NCBI GenBank assembly: GCA_956465555.1
Contig: OY101119.1
Location: 2,838,629 to 2,902,628 of the forward strand
DNA length: 64,000 nucleotides
Reading direction: 5' to 3'
DNA from: Nitzschia sp. pyKryTriq1
Lineage: Eukaryota; Bacillariophyta; Bacillariophyceae; Bacillariales; Bacillariaceae
Part shown: one piece after another, positions 19,722 through 30,492 of the stretch
Layout: each line of letters starts with the position of its first letter
How positions within the stretch are numbered: the first letter of the stretch is position 1
The notes under the pieces: generated by a model
Database searches by the model: none
What the model saw: only the letters and a program-made list of their open reading frames with translations
Told to the model about the DNA's origin: nothing
Position numbers and translations under genes: made by a program

Positions 19722-21287
19722 ATGATGTCGAGGCTTCTGCTAGTATCAAACATAATAGTATTATTATGCGGAGGAGGGTATTTCCCCTGCCCCGCCCGTC
19801 GTCCATCCTCAGTTGGGCCATTATTTTGCTCGGCGTTTCAGCAGCCAAACAAGCACAAGCCTCGTTCCCACCATGATGATGATGCTTCTGTATCGTCCAC
19901 CACTCGATCAAGAATATTAGTGGTATTGCACTCTTCTCATCAGCCTACTAATAATGATGTAGGCTGGGATGATGGCGATAGTCGCTCCACCAGAAGAAGA
20001 GAGACGAGCAACAAAAATCTCTGGTCAGTGCAAGAATGTATAGAACAACGAGATCAAATTCAATTCTTGGATGGATCTTGGTATCACAAGGGAAATCGGA
20101 ATGGTAGAAAGGAGTAAGTACAAACGTGTAATCGATTATCATGTCTTGGCTTGCATTGCATGCTTTTGACATGCAGTCAGTCATTCAAAACTCATATCCT
20201 ACCGGCATGGACTTTCGTTTTAGATTCCAAGAGGGACCTCGGATACCGGGTGCTCGCTATTGGGATATGGACGACATTGCGACATCCAAAGAATTGTTTC
20301 CACATTTGAATCCAAAGGGCCTTCGAGTCATGTTTCCACCCAAGGTATGTGATAGTGTGTAGGCAATTTTCAATTTGTTTTGATAGGTGATGGGTGTAGA
20401 CTAGTAGTGACACGAATGGATGAATCAATCAATCAATCAATCCAGCATTCTCATCAACATGATCCAAATCTTCTTCTTAGTCCCTGATTGCTGCAACGCT
20501 TCAAGCCATGAACATCAGCACCATCACCAGCCCATCGATTTCTTTTACAACGACCACCACCCAAGATCAAATTATTGTCTATGGACGAAAGGGATGTCTG
20601 TTTACGCCTCGTCTCTGGTATATTCTGAAAACATTCGGGCATTCTAAGGTCGGTCTCATGCAAGGATCGTTGGAGGATTGGGCTGCGGCGGGAGGACCCC
20701 TGGACACATCCCCATTATTAGCAGACGAACAACTGATATGTGCCCAAGAGATGGTCACCACCCCTGAATACTTGTCACTTCGGGAACGATTTCAACAAGG
20801 GGACAACGACAAATTGGATCGATTGTTGGATATGGATACTGTCTTGGAGCAACTGATGATGACAGACGACGAAAAAGAAGAACAAGAACAAGCCATGAAT
20901 AAAAATGGCGACAAAGGACGACAATCCATACTACTGTTCGATACACGAGGATCCGACAACTTTGCCAAGGGACATTTGCCCGGTGCCATTTCCGTTCCCT
21001 ATAAGATTTTGGTGGAGCCTGACAATCCATTGGTATTGAAACCTCGGGAAGAACTGGAACGCATTTTGGAGCAACTGCAGCCGCTACTACAACTTAAAGG
21101 CAACTCTACAAGATCGTCACCGCCCAAAGTGTGGTTATCTTGTGGATCAGGTGTGTCCGTATGTCACTTGGCCTTGGTCTTGGAAGAATTGGGATATCCA
21201 CATAAACCTTTTATCTATGATGGAAGTTGGAACGAATGGGGATCAGATCCAAGGACGCCCAAAGAAGTGGTCTTGACGCCGACTTGA
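19722..21287 (+). CDS. Plastid-targeted two-domain rhodanese (thiosulfate/3-mercaptopyruvate sulfurtransferase-like), two introns
   Basis: Exons 19722-20113, 20224-20344 and 20481-21287 (GT-AG, phases 2 and 0) give 439 residues. The first in-frame ATG pair starts a signal peptide (L-L-L-V-S-N-I-I-V-L-L-C-G). Downstream F-C-S-A-F-Q-Q-P fits the diatom plastid cleavage motif with Phe at +1. The first rhodanese domain shows F-L-D-G-S-W-Y-H-K-G and I-P-G-A-R-Y-W-D-M-D; the second has L-F-D-T-R-G, G-H-L-P-G-A-I-S-V-P and the active loop L-S-C-G-S-G-V-S-V-C, whose first Cys is the expected persulfide nucleophile. Such enzymes transfer sulfane sulfur to thiols or cyanide. Intron 2 holds another (AATC)n tract. 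Exon joins restore the conserved G-R-K-E-F-Q-E-G-P-R-I-P-G segment, which supports the model. Confidence 0.88.
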
Positions 21288-21444
21288 ACAAGTGGCATTT
21301 TCGTACGTGCCCTCTCTAGCATGTATAGGGACGGAAAACGAGCTGAGATGTAACCTTCTACCCAAAGTGATGGCGTCGAGTCGCCATGTATTGCAAAAAT
21401 ACAATGCTCCCCAACTTCAGTATCGGGGTATTGTAAAACAAAAC

Positions 21445-24268
21445 CTAACGGCAATCGGCTTGTCCATCTTTGAACAGCACGCGCGTGAGTTCTTGCGTCA
21501 GTGCCCTGGCCTCGCAGGGGAAGGGCTTGAAAGTGAACACATTGGCACCAGCATCCAAAAATTCACTTTCCTTGTCGTTCGCCGACAATCCGCAAATGCG
21601 GCAGTCAATCCCTCGATTTCGTAATTCCCGTACTGCTTCGGTTCCGAGTAGCTGTTTCTCCACCGACGCCATGTACATGTCCATAAATATTAAATCAAAT
21701 TTGTCCTCTTCCACCAGTCGTAAGGCTGTCTCTCCATTGGAAGCCTCTCGTATTCTCCAGGCAGGTCTAACTGTACGAATACTTCGAGTGAACAACTTTC
21801 GTAGAATCGGGTCATCGTCGACAAAGAGAACTGATAAAGACTCTGGAAGTTCATGACCCGACGATTCTTCTTCGTCCGATTCAATGGGGTATGTTTCACC
21901 TGTGCCTGCTCCCGAACTCGAATGAAAATCATGAATGAACTTAGGATCGATGGGCTCACGCTTGAGATTGACGACAAACCGAGTCCCAGGCTTCCCCTTC
22001 ACTCCGCTATCGTAGTGCGTGTCCAAACTAATCTCTCCTTCCATGAGTGTCACCAGGTTGAAGCATAAGAACAAGCCGATTCCCTGAATTTAAAAATAAA
22101 TCGAGAGATTGCAATTGCGTGTTAGCATGGGGCGGAACATGAACATGAAGATCTGTTACTTCAGCAGTATAGAGCACCCATTTTCACTACTTACAGTTCC
22201 TTGGCTGAGAGTATCCAGACTTTCTTGGAATTTGGAGAAAAGAATTTCTCGCTTTTCGATTGGGATACCAGGACCCGAATCTTCAATGTAGAGGTTAACT
22301 TCATCATTGACGACCTCCGCTTTGAGACGAATGAACCCCTCATCCACAAATTTGACACTATTCCGTGCCAAATTGAGGCACACTTGTTTGAGTCTGAGAC
22401 GATCTGTCATTACCACCAAACCTTGGGGACAGTCCAGGAGAATTTTGAACTTGGAGTCGCGTTGAGGCAACATGGCTTGGACGGGCTCGAGGACATCGAG
22501 TAGCAAATCGGTAGGCGTCATGTTGACCTTGAGCTGCTTGTTGGCAGCTCGATGCATATCCAACATATTTCGCAACAAGTCATTGACAAAACGAAGGGCA
22601 TTGTCAATGATCTCCACATCCTCCCGCGTCTCCTGGCGGGAGGCGGCTGTTGTCAAGGGTTGCGACTCATTGACGGCTGTTTTCACAAAGCTGCAGGCAG
22701 ACATGGCAGCCGCTACTGGGTTTCGAACCTAATGGGAAAGAAAAAGAAGATAGAGTATCCACACATACACGTGGTCAGAAAGGAATGACCCGAAAGAATA
22801 CTGCAACGACCCGCCCTGGAATCAAACCCTTTTGCACTACTGTACTTACTTCATGGGCAATGAAATCATTCAGTTCCCGTTCCGCCTTGGTAGCTTTTCG
22901 AGCATTATCCAAAATCAAAGCTGCTCTTTCGGATTCTGCTTGAGCTCGCATTGTATTAAAGGCATCCATTCGTGTACTGTTGACGTGAACCCAGTACGCC
23001 AAGAGGGCACTTGCAATGAAGATTACAACACCGCCGAGAATCACAAATATATATTCTGGTTGGTAGCTTCCATCTGGCGCATGAACAACAATGATCCAAT
23101 TCTTGTTCGCAGCTTGTACGACATCCTCCTTATATTTGTGATCGGTATGTCGAAGATCTTGCAGCTCCAATTCCATCAAGAAATCGAGGGTTGGACCCTC
23201 CGAGCTGTCATCGTTCACGACAATGTCTGCTCCGCCCAGAAAGGCGGGGGGACCGCCGGAGTATTCGGAAGCATCGTACATGTAGACAGACATTGAGTTC
23301 ATTGTGTCGACAGCAGCGCGTCGCAGCAGGTCTGGAATCCGAATGACGATCGAAGCCAAGTCTCTAGGCCAAACATCGCCCCCCATAGACAGGGCGAAAC
23401 CAGGATGCATGAGGACAACACCGTACGCTGATTCGGTCTTTTCTTGGACCAGGACCAGCCGGTCAGTGAGCGCCGGGAGTCCATTGTTCATGCAAGCGAG
23501 AACTGTTTCCTTACGAGACCCAGATGCATGATAGTCCAAGTCAATAGCTGGCTCGTTTCCAACTACTGGTTCCATATAGTGGATGGGAAAGTAGAACTCG
23601 GCTTCATTTCGCGGCTCCAAAGACGTCGAGTTGACGTCGTTGAACCCGACGAATCCTCGATAGTTGACTGTGGGATAGTTCGCTTCGTAGAACTTCCGGG
23701 CTTCCTCCTCGACAGCCGGGCGTTCTTCGTTTGTGATATTAGGATCGAACTGAGCGGCCTGAAAGTTCAAGCCCGAGTTGATAAGGTACTCGTAGGTTTG
23801 CCGAAAGTCCGCTCTTGTAAAGTTGCGTCCGCGACATCGCCCGTGGATCCAGGCCGCCGCCGTGACATAGTCATCGGTGGATCGTTGGATGCGATTCACG
23901 AGGTCGTCCGCACGTCGATCAAACAAGCTCACTTGATCTTGTTTGGCGGAGGTCATCCCAATGGCTAGAAAGGCCGCGCAAGTTAGGGCGCCTAAAAAGA
24001 GGATGAGGCTGATGTTCACGATATTCGACTTGCGCCGTGCTTGACCGATCGAGCTGAACGAGTCGCCCTCACCGCCGCTTCCACTGCTGCAGCTGCAGAC
24101 ACTACCGGATCGCTCCATCAAATGCCCTTCTGCTGCTGTGGACTTCATAGCCTCTGTTGACTGGGTCGACGGATTTTCAATGTCGCAAGTGTTGGTGATC
24201 CGAATGACATCTTGAGGTAGTTTCTGCTCTTGGGGTATCGGTATCAGCTTAGAGGTCACCATGGGCAT
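21445..24268 (-). CDS. CHASE-domain hybrid sensor histidine kinase, two introns
   Basis: Exons 24268-22850, 22728-22195 and 22083-21445 encode 863 residues. Order: cytosolic Ser/Cys-rich tail; TM1 (about 84-104); an extracellular CHASE-like sensor (about 120-330) with F-Q-A-A-Q-F-D-P-N-I and E-F-Y-F-P-I-H-Y-M-E-P; TM2 (about 420-445); HisKA with I-A-H-E-V-R-N-P (phospho-acceptor His472, exon 1/2 junction directly after E473); HATPase with N-S-V-K-F, D-S-G-P-G-I-P and G-T-G-I-G-L (the last spanning exon 2/3); and a REC domain from about 735 with V-D-D-D-P, the phospho-Asp in L-I-F-M-D-M and K-P-F. Every two-component catalytic residue is present. CHASE sensors bind small ligands such as cytokinins in plants; the ligand here is unknown. 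No Hpt domain is encoded in the window. Confidence 0.92.
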
Positions 24269-25454
24269 GTGCTAATATATCAAGAGTCAGTTTTGTGGGC
24301 GGACTAAGAGTTCTCAGCTCTTTCGGTGGAGATGGCTTCTTGCTGCTGCTGTTGTTGTTGGTGGTGGTGTTGCTATCGATCGTGTATCATCGTCTATCAT
24401 CGTTTCCCCCGTAATCTGTAATCAGCATAATTAAAGGGGCAAAAGAAGTACAGTACTATTGCGCCGTTCATGCATGGCTGAATGATGCGTGCGTGCGTGC
24501 GTGCGGGTGGGTGCGATGAGGAAGGCGGAATGCTACTAACGATAGCTAGCTTTGCCCTTTTTAATTTGGTCGGATACTCGTGTAGAGAACAAAAAGGTTC
24601 TTCGGGCGGGGTGGGGTTCGTTTTCCTTTTTCCTTAATTATTCTATTAAGCTCTGAGGAAATCGAAGGAAGCCTTCTTAATTCATGTTCTGTAATTCCAT
24701 AAAGTTCAAGTTGCCTTCTAACGGATGATTAAATAAGCTCTGTTTAACGGAACGAATGTTCGGTTCACGGCCGCTGCCGGTAGTAGTAGCGAACCCCATT
24801 CTCTCATGCGAATCATTGTTTCTCCGTGTTTTGATTTGCCAAATGCATACTTGTACCAGTACATGCTCAGCGCTTACCACACAATCAACAGGTTACCGGC
24901 CCAAGTCACTTTCGCCCTGGGATTTCAGGAGAAGCAAAAATTCGGTGCATCTACGACTCAATGGAATAAACAATTGGACTATCTCGATTAGAAAGACTAG
25001 ATCGACTACACCCCAACACACGCGAGCGGGTGGGCAAACAACCCCAACTGGATGGAGTGGGCGAGCAATGGCAATAACCAGTAACAACAAAAATAATAAT
25101 CTAGCTTGGAAGCCACAAATTGGACCAATAAATTTGATGGTGTCGTCTATTCCACGTTGTACCGGTACATGGTCGTGCTTCTATCAACCTCATTATAACA
25201 TCACAGCATGGTAGTACTTTATGATGTCCGAGCACCAGTAACTGGCACGGTATAGTGGAGCACTTGCTTCGCAGAATGTCGTAGAGAAATGGACCCCCAG
25301 CACTAGTAAGAGTGCACCACTCTGGAGCATGGGCTGGGCGATGAGATTGTGATGATTGGCGCCAACGAGATATTGATCTTGACCAAAATATTTCCTCCTC
25401 GCTATGGGGCTGGTCCGCCCTTCTCTTTCCTTCATGCGTCGTGTTCTCCGTATT
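24269..25454. other. Intergenic region, no gene seen
   Basis: Contains a (GTTGTT)n tract near 24350, a (GTGC)n tract near 24490-24510 and scattered short ORFs without family motifs. The convergent/divergent arrangement places the histidine-kinase promoter at its left edge. Confidence 0.5.
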
Positions 25455-26915
25455 TCATTTTTTTCGATCATTCCACCAGTCTTCCAGACGCGCTCGAATG
25501 CCCTCTTTGGCATCTTCGAGACGCTCGTCCACCTTTGCTCGCTTCTTTTCTTCCGCAATGCGTTCCTTGGCTTGACCAATGGCACTCTCTAAATCCTTTC
25601 GCATCTCTTGTACATCCTCTTCAGTAAGTCTTTTCTTCGCTTGGCGCAGAATATCTTCCATATCCTTGGTCATTTGCCCCAAAGATTTATCGGTTGGTGT
25701 CATATCTTGTATAGATTTGACCATACCTTTCCATTGTTCCTGGAACTTTTCTTGATTCTCCTCGTCCATGATGACTTCTTTTGCTTGTCGAAACCAGTAT
25801 CCGGCTTGGTCTTCCATTTCTTCCTTGACCGTTCCCGCGACGTCTAGTGCTTGTCGGAAGTAAGGATCCGCTTGTTGTTTGCCTTTGAGTATCCACTTTG
25901 TCATTTCGCCTACTTGAAGTTGCGCTTTGTCCAAGGTATCACGAATCGACAGGGGCTCCTCAGGTGGGATAACTGGATGACGAGTCGTCTTTGCTGTCGA
26001 TGCTGACTCTTCCTTGGCCTTTTGAGCGGCAGCTGCAGCTACTGCCACTTTCTTTGCGTGTTCTTCTTGCCTGTATTGTTCCTCCAAATGATCTTCAACC
26101 TCTTGATTAGCACGTGATTGTGACAGCCCCAATCGTTTCTGAATAGAGCGAATATTCAGGATTCCCTTGCTATCACTCTGTTTATCGGAGGAGGATGAAG
26201 AAGAGGAGGAAGAAGATTCGGAGGGGGTAGATGACGTCTTCCGCTGGTCGTTCCAGTCGCTGGCCCGACGATACGAATAGTCGACTCCCAAACCGAGTCC
26301 TACAATACCTGCGTACGCCAAGAGTCCCATCGTGGTGAAGGTATCTTTTTTATCTTGCAGAAATCCTTCTAAGAATCCATCCACGGCGGCCACCAATACA
26401 TGGCTGTCCAATGTCGTCGTCGTCGTCGTTGGGCTTGCTGCCATATTCGTCACAGAAGCAGCCGCAGCCTGCTGCTCCTTTTCGACCAATTCTTGGAGTC
26501 GTACCATCATTTGCGAAGTCGAAGGCAGAAACGGGCTTGCCGCAGTTCGTACCAGTCGTCCCTGCCACCCACTCCCTAACGTCAGTCGCTCCAACAGTTG
26601 TTGTGTTCCTTCCGGACTCGTCAAAAGTTGTGTCGTCGTACCGATTTTGAAATCGTCCATGGCTTGTTGCAAGGCCGGTCGACCATGCACTTGACAAATT
26701 TCTTGCACGCTGCTGATGATCCCGCGTGAGATTCCTAGCGGAAGCAATACCAGCAGCGCCCCTCCCCACAAACTCGTAGTCACAATCGGTGCGGAATAGA
26801 TTAGCGATGATTGCAATAGAAGGGATGGTACCACCCAACCAGCACCGACACCGGTCCCCGCCCAAAGGACACCACTCGTCAAGGGACGCCATATAATAAT
26901 TCGAGATGACATCAT
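25455..26915 (-). CDS. Membrane protein with amphipathic coiled-coil C-terminus, unknown function
   Basis: Single exon. The longest frame opens at a GTG, but the first ATG is at 26915, giving 486 residues. The N-terminal quarter has two hydrophobic segments (W-V-V-P-S-L-L-L and G-A-L-L-V-L-L-P-L-G-I); another lies at about 200-215 (M-G-L-L-A-Y-A-G-I-V-G-L-G-L-G-V). A poly-Ser linker leads into a highly charged helical C-terminal half rich in A-K-E-R/E-D-I-L repeats, reminiscent of LEA or apolipoprotein-like amphipathic helices. I recognise no enzyme motif. It may be a membrane-anchored stalk protein. Codon use and length support a real gene. Confidence 0.65.
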   Translation of the reverse strand: MMSSRIIIWRPLTSGVLWAGTGVGAGWVVPSLLLQSSLIYSAPIVTTSLWGGALLVLLPLGISRGIISSVQEICQVHGRPALQQAMDDFKIGTTTQLLTSPEGTQQLLERLTLGSGWQGRLVRTAASPFLPSTSQMMVRLQELVEKEQQAAAASVTNMAASPTTTTTTLDSHVLVAAVDGFLEGFLQDKKDTFTTMGLLAYAGIVGLGLGVDYSYRRASDWNDQRKTSSTPSESSSSSSSSSSDKQSDSKGILNIRSIQKRLGLSQSRANQEVEDHLEEQYRQEEHAKKVAVAAAAAQKAKEESASTAKTTRHPVIPPEEPLSIRDTLDKAQLQVGEMTKWILKGKQQADPYFRQALDVAGTVKEEMEDQAGYWFRQAKEVIMDEENQEKFQEQWKGMVKSIQDMTPTDKSLGQMTKDMEDILRQAKKRLTEEDVQEMRKDLESAIGQAKERIAEEKKRAKVDERLEDAKEGIRARLEDWWNDRKK

Positions 26916-27568
26916 AGTATGTGTCACAATCAGTCAGGCAGGCAGTTAGTATTATTTGTAGGAATGGAGAGGGTGGAAGTGTTGAGAATGAGTACTCGTA
27001 TGTAGTAGGAGGTAAAAAGGGGGGTTGTGCTGGGTTTCAGAAAGTTCTACGCGATTGTACGTACGTACGAGTACAGTAGACTTGCAACGGCAAAAGAAGA
27101 CGATCTTTCGTCTTTCGTCTTCTCATTATTTCTCATTCATCGCTTGAGGACGAGGCAGGACGGGAGAGGGGACCCCCAAGCCAAAGATAGACCTTTTCGT
27201 ATGAAGAAGAATAAGTTTCACAAATCAGGGGTCCCGATGTAAAAGATCCCTGCAAGCGCGCAGGCGCGGCCGCGAAAGCCGAGCGAGAGCGAGTTTGAAA
27301 TTTTCAGCCGACAGCCGACACCCGACACGAGAGAGATCGAGAGTCGAGAGATGACATGACTTTTTTTCTTCTCTCCCATGGCGATCTCCTTCTTCGTCGT
27401 CATCAATCGGCTTTACCGGTACGCTGTTAATATCCCTTCGGACCCAAGTCATTGAACTATGTGAATGGATGTATACATTATTCATCATCTGGGCGAAGTA
27501 GAACTAGTAGGAGTCTAAGTAGAAAATCACGCGGAGATCCAGTAGTACCTAACCGCCGATATTACAGT
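26916..27568. other. Divergent spacer
   Basis: No gene is seen. A TACGTACGTACG run near 27059 and a TACCGGTACGC motif at about 27414 lie ahead of the DUF1524-like gene. Confidence 0.5.
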
Positions 27569-28957
27569 ATGCACAAGGGCCAGCAACGCAGGAGGGTGTG
27601 TTCCAAATATAATAATAACATCAAGGGGACGACAACAAGGATGATGATGCTCTTGATGATATTCTTGGCATCCTACTTATGGTCGTGTTCCTCCTTTACT
27701 GTTTTGATGCATTCTGTGAATACTCGTACCGACCGCGTGGTACGAGTATCCCTGCAGATGGCGGCGGCGGCGAGGAGGAGGAGGGGCAAGACCACGGAAC
27801 ATTTAGACGCGTTTCAACACTTGATTTGCGTCTCGAGCATTTCGGACGAGACGGTCCAGAATAAGACATTGGAAACCTGGAAGGAACTGGAAGAAACTGT
27901 TGGGAGGTTTATCTTACAAGATTCCTGTCTGATGGTCGCTCAGATGGGTCTGCAGTACAAGATCGAAAAACATCAAGAAGTGGCGTTTCTGGAAGAATAT
28001 CTCGAATATTATCTGGAAACCTACGACGACTGTTCGGGGGCCGAGCTACTGGAAGACGTGATTGTTCCGGCGGCAGAAGCACTCTTTCAGTTTCGAAGTG
28101 GAGACATTGATTGTTTATTCGAATGCAATAGCAATAGCAACAGCAATCACCATGATGGTGATTCCGGTCATGCGAGTACAAGTACTGCCAGCCAATCCTT
28201 TTTGAGACAATGTGCCAACACGATCAAACTATCAAAGCCCATATCCCTGCCCTTGCTAGAATGTTTTATCATGTGGAGAGACGCATTGATCAATAATCCA
28301 GACGACGAAAAGACACTCTTGCGACTGGAAGAAATATGCAAGAAACTAGAAGGTATTGCCCTGTGGATGATGCTGGCGGGTCCAGATGGCGAGGAGCGAC
28401 TCGAGCGAGCTTTTGACATTGTTGACTACCTATCATTTATTGGTGGCCCTAATCTCAATAAGGATTGGAGTGCTTTACCATCCCCATTGGATCTTAGTGG
28501 GGGTGAAAAATTCGATATCTACAGAGCCCTGGACGAAGCAGAGTTTTTTACTAGCGGAGTGTCCGCACAGAAAGCCGTTGCTATTTTAGGGCGGCTCAAC
28601 GAATACCAAACCGCGGCCGCGGATGATAAGCCTCCGAATCCAGCACACACTGGACGATTAGAATTGGAATCTGTCTTGCCACAAGACTACGAGACAGACC
28701 CTTCCTGGAAGGACGCTTGGAGCACGGAAGAAGCCAACGAATGGATGCATCGCTTGGGGAACTTGGTGCTTGTCAATCAAAAGTCGAAGCCTGGTGAGGC
28801 GAATCATCAAGCATTTGAAGAAAAGAAAGAGCTTTATAACAAAAGTCGATATCCACTGACGAGAAGAGTGGCGGACTATTCCAATTGGACACCCGAGTCG
28901 GCAAAGGCTTGCCATGAAGAACTACTATTGCTCGCAAGGGCAGTGTGGGACCTGTAG
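27569..28957 (+). CDS. Plastid-targeted GmrSD/DUF1524-like protein with altered HNH motif
   Basis: Single exon, 462 residues from ATG 27569 (an internal ATG at 27641 starts right at the signal peptide). The leader M-M-M-L-L-M-I-F-L-A-S-Y-L-W-S-C-S-S-F places Phe after a small residue, as in diatom plastid targeting. The C-terminal 100 residues follow the DUF1524 pattern: L-E-S-V-L-P-Q, W-x-x-x-W, then R-L-G-N-L-V-L-V, a conserved Asn/Lys stretch (F-E-E-K-K-E-L-Y) and a terminal W-x-P-E-S. In GmrSD-type modification-dependent nucleases the first motif is E-H-x-L-P-Q, with His as a catalytic HNH residue; here it is Ser368, so cleavage activity is doubtful. The helical middle also resembles the pre-HNH region of that family. 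The DUF262 GTP/DGQQR half is absent. The bacterial link is inference from motifs. Confidence 0.65.
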   Translation: MHKGQQRRRVCSKYNNNIKGTTTRMMMLLMIFLASYLWSCSSFTVLMHSVNTRTDRVVRVSLQMAAAARRRRGKTTEHLDAFQHLICVSSISDETVQNKTLETWKELEETVGRFILQDSCLMVAQMGLQYKIEKHQEVAFLEEYLEYYLETYDDCSGAELLEDVIVPAAEALFQFRSGDIDCLFECNSNSNSNHHDGDSGHASTSTASQSFLRQCANTIKLSKPISLPLLECFIMWRDALINNPDDEKTLLRLEEICKKLEGIALWMMLAGPDGEERLERAFDIVDYLSFIGGPNLNKDWSALPSPLDLSGGEKFDIYRALDEAEFFTSGVSAQKAVAILGRLNEYQTAAADDKPPNPAHTGRLELESVLPQDYETDPSWKDAWSTEEANEWMHRLGNLVLVNQKSKPGEANHQAFEEKKELYNKSRYPLTRRVADYSNWTPESAKACHEELLLLARAVWDL

Positions 28958-29049
28958 CGACTAGTAACTGTAGTTCGTTCTAAAGAATACTATATCAGCC
29001 CACAAATCATTTTGCCTCCCGATGCAAATGAAACACGCACCTCTTAAAA

Positions 29050-29560
29050 ATCGTCAGATTAAATATAATAACATTTAAAAAATGAATTCGATTCTCGAAT
29101 GGTATTGTTGCATTGCTGTACACACAACATGATGACGTTCGTCAAAACCTTCGACTATTGTAGCTCGAATGCCTTCACTGCGAGAGCAACTACCGACATT
29201 CATGACAACGCTCCACGGAATCCGGCTCCAATCTCCAATTGCTCTGTCCTCTCGTTAGGTCGAATTTGATGTGAGTTCGAAGCTTCGTAGTCGTTGAGCT
29301 TTTCGAGAATTAACTTGGCATTCTTATTGGCTCCTTGTCATCCAGAGAACCGAGTTCTGTGAGAGCGATCCCAGTCTGCATCTTTTCCTCCGAGTTCAAA
29401 TCCAAAGGAGAGGCAGAATGATTATTGATTACTGATTGCTGGCTGATTCGAATGTAGCATTGTTCTCCAAGTGGTCAACAATCTCAAGAGAACGATCGAA
29501 TCGTGATGCAGCCACTGGCCCCGTCACTGTTCATCATCGCAAGTAACTTCATGAAAATCG
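29050..29560 (-). pseudogene. Possible decayed gene of unknown family
   Basis: Reading down the minus strand, frames change several times but keep protein-like phrases: K-L-L-A-M-M-N-S-D-G, then R-S-L-E-I-V-D-H-L-E-N-N, then N-S-E-E-K-M-Q-T-G-I-A-L-T-E-L-G-S-L-D-D, then A-N-K-N-A-K-L-I-L-E-K-L-N-D-Y. Alpha-helical repeat proteins look like this, but I cannot name a family. Random sequence is the main alternative. Confidence 0.25.
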
Positions 29561-29765
29561 TCAAACGTCAGCAGTCACATCCGAATATTCATCATGCATA
29601 CTGCCTGTATCTCAATATCGGATCCAAGCCTAAGCCACCTCGACGTAGTAGACCATCTTTTCGAAGTACCCTCCCCGACAAGCAAGAGAAGATGAAGAAT
29701 GAATCATCACATTATGAACGATCGACCAAGACGATGAAGACTGGCGGTAGTTCTGTTGCAAATAC

Positions 29766-29782
29766 GGTACCGGTACCGGTAC
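29766..29782. promoter_or_regulatory. Tandem ACCGGT palindrome
   Basis: GGTACCGGTACCGGTAC is three overlapping palindromic half-units. It lies about 700 bp upstream of the HSF-type gene, in a gap with no gene. Same core as in the other intergenic clusters. Confidence 0.35.
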
Positions 29783-30492
29783 AAGTCTCTGTAGAACACG
29801 GCCATGTTGGATTTTATGTTGTAGTCGTCGTGTCCGTATTACTCGAACTCGTAAGAACTGTCGACTCCTCCTCCTCCCATCAGACGACGACGACGACTGC
29901 TCTCTCCTCATCCCACCTCTCCTCTTCCTCTGCATCACTCCTCCCACACTTGTTTGCTGCGTCGCCCGTGCGTTGAATGAGCGAGCGAGGGGAACAATAC
30001 ATGTAAAAATTATTAGCACACTGCTACTCCGGATATACTCGTATATGCCCATGGGACCTTTTGGATTTATTGCTGTACGAACGTACGAGATTACGACGTA
30101 CGAGTACTTGTACTGCTGACGCTGAAGTCGGCGGGTTCTTGGATCGCTTCGTCGCAGTATTTATCATGTGCGAATTCGTAACCGTACAAAAGGGGCTTGT
30201 GTGATGGACAAAATAAGAAGGAAAGATATCTCCGACTATTGGTAGCCCCGACTCCCACGAACATGGCGAACATTATAAATCTTAGTTAATCTTGCCGAAG
30301 CCGCATACAAGAAAGGTTTATCGTGCTTGTCATCGCCAAACGAGTAATGCGGTCATCATGACGCAGGCAACACGCAAAATAATGAATAATGCACGATAGA
30401 GAACATCCAGCACGAACCAACACAAAATTCACAACACGCACAAAACACACTTTGAACTTTGAACATCCGTCTCCAAACTTTTGTAGCGTTCA

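Larger units (their letters stand above)
28958..30492. other. Intergenic region with possible decayed coding sequence
   Basis: Nothing intact is found in 1.5 kb. On the minus strand, 29050-29560 reads protein-like phrases in shifting frames (described separately). A GGTACCGGTACCGGTAC cluster lies at 29766-29782. ORFs at 29503-29976 are composition-driven (TCC/ACG repeats). Confidence 0.45.
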
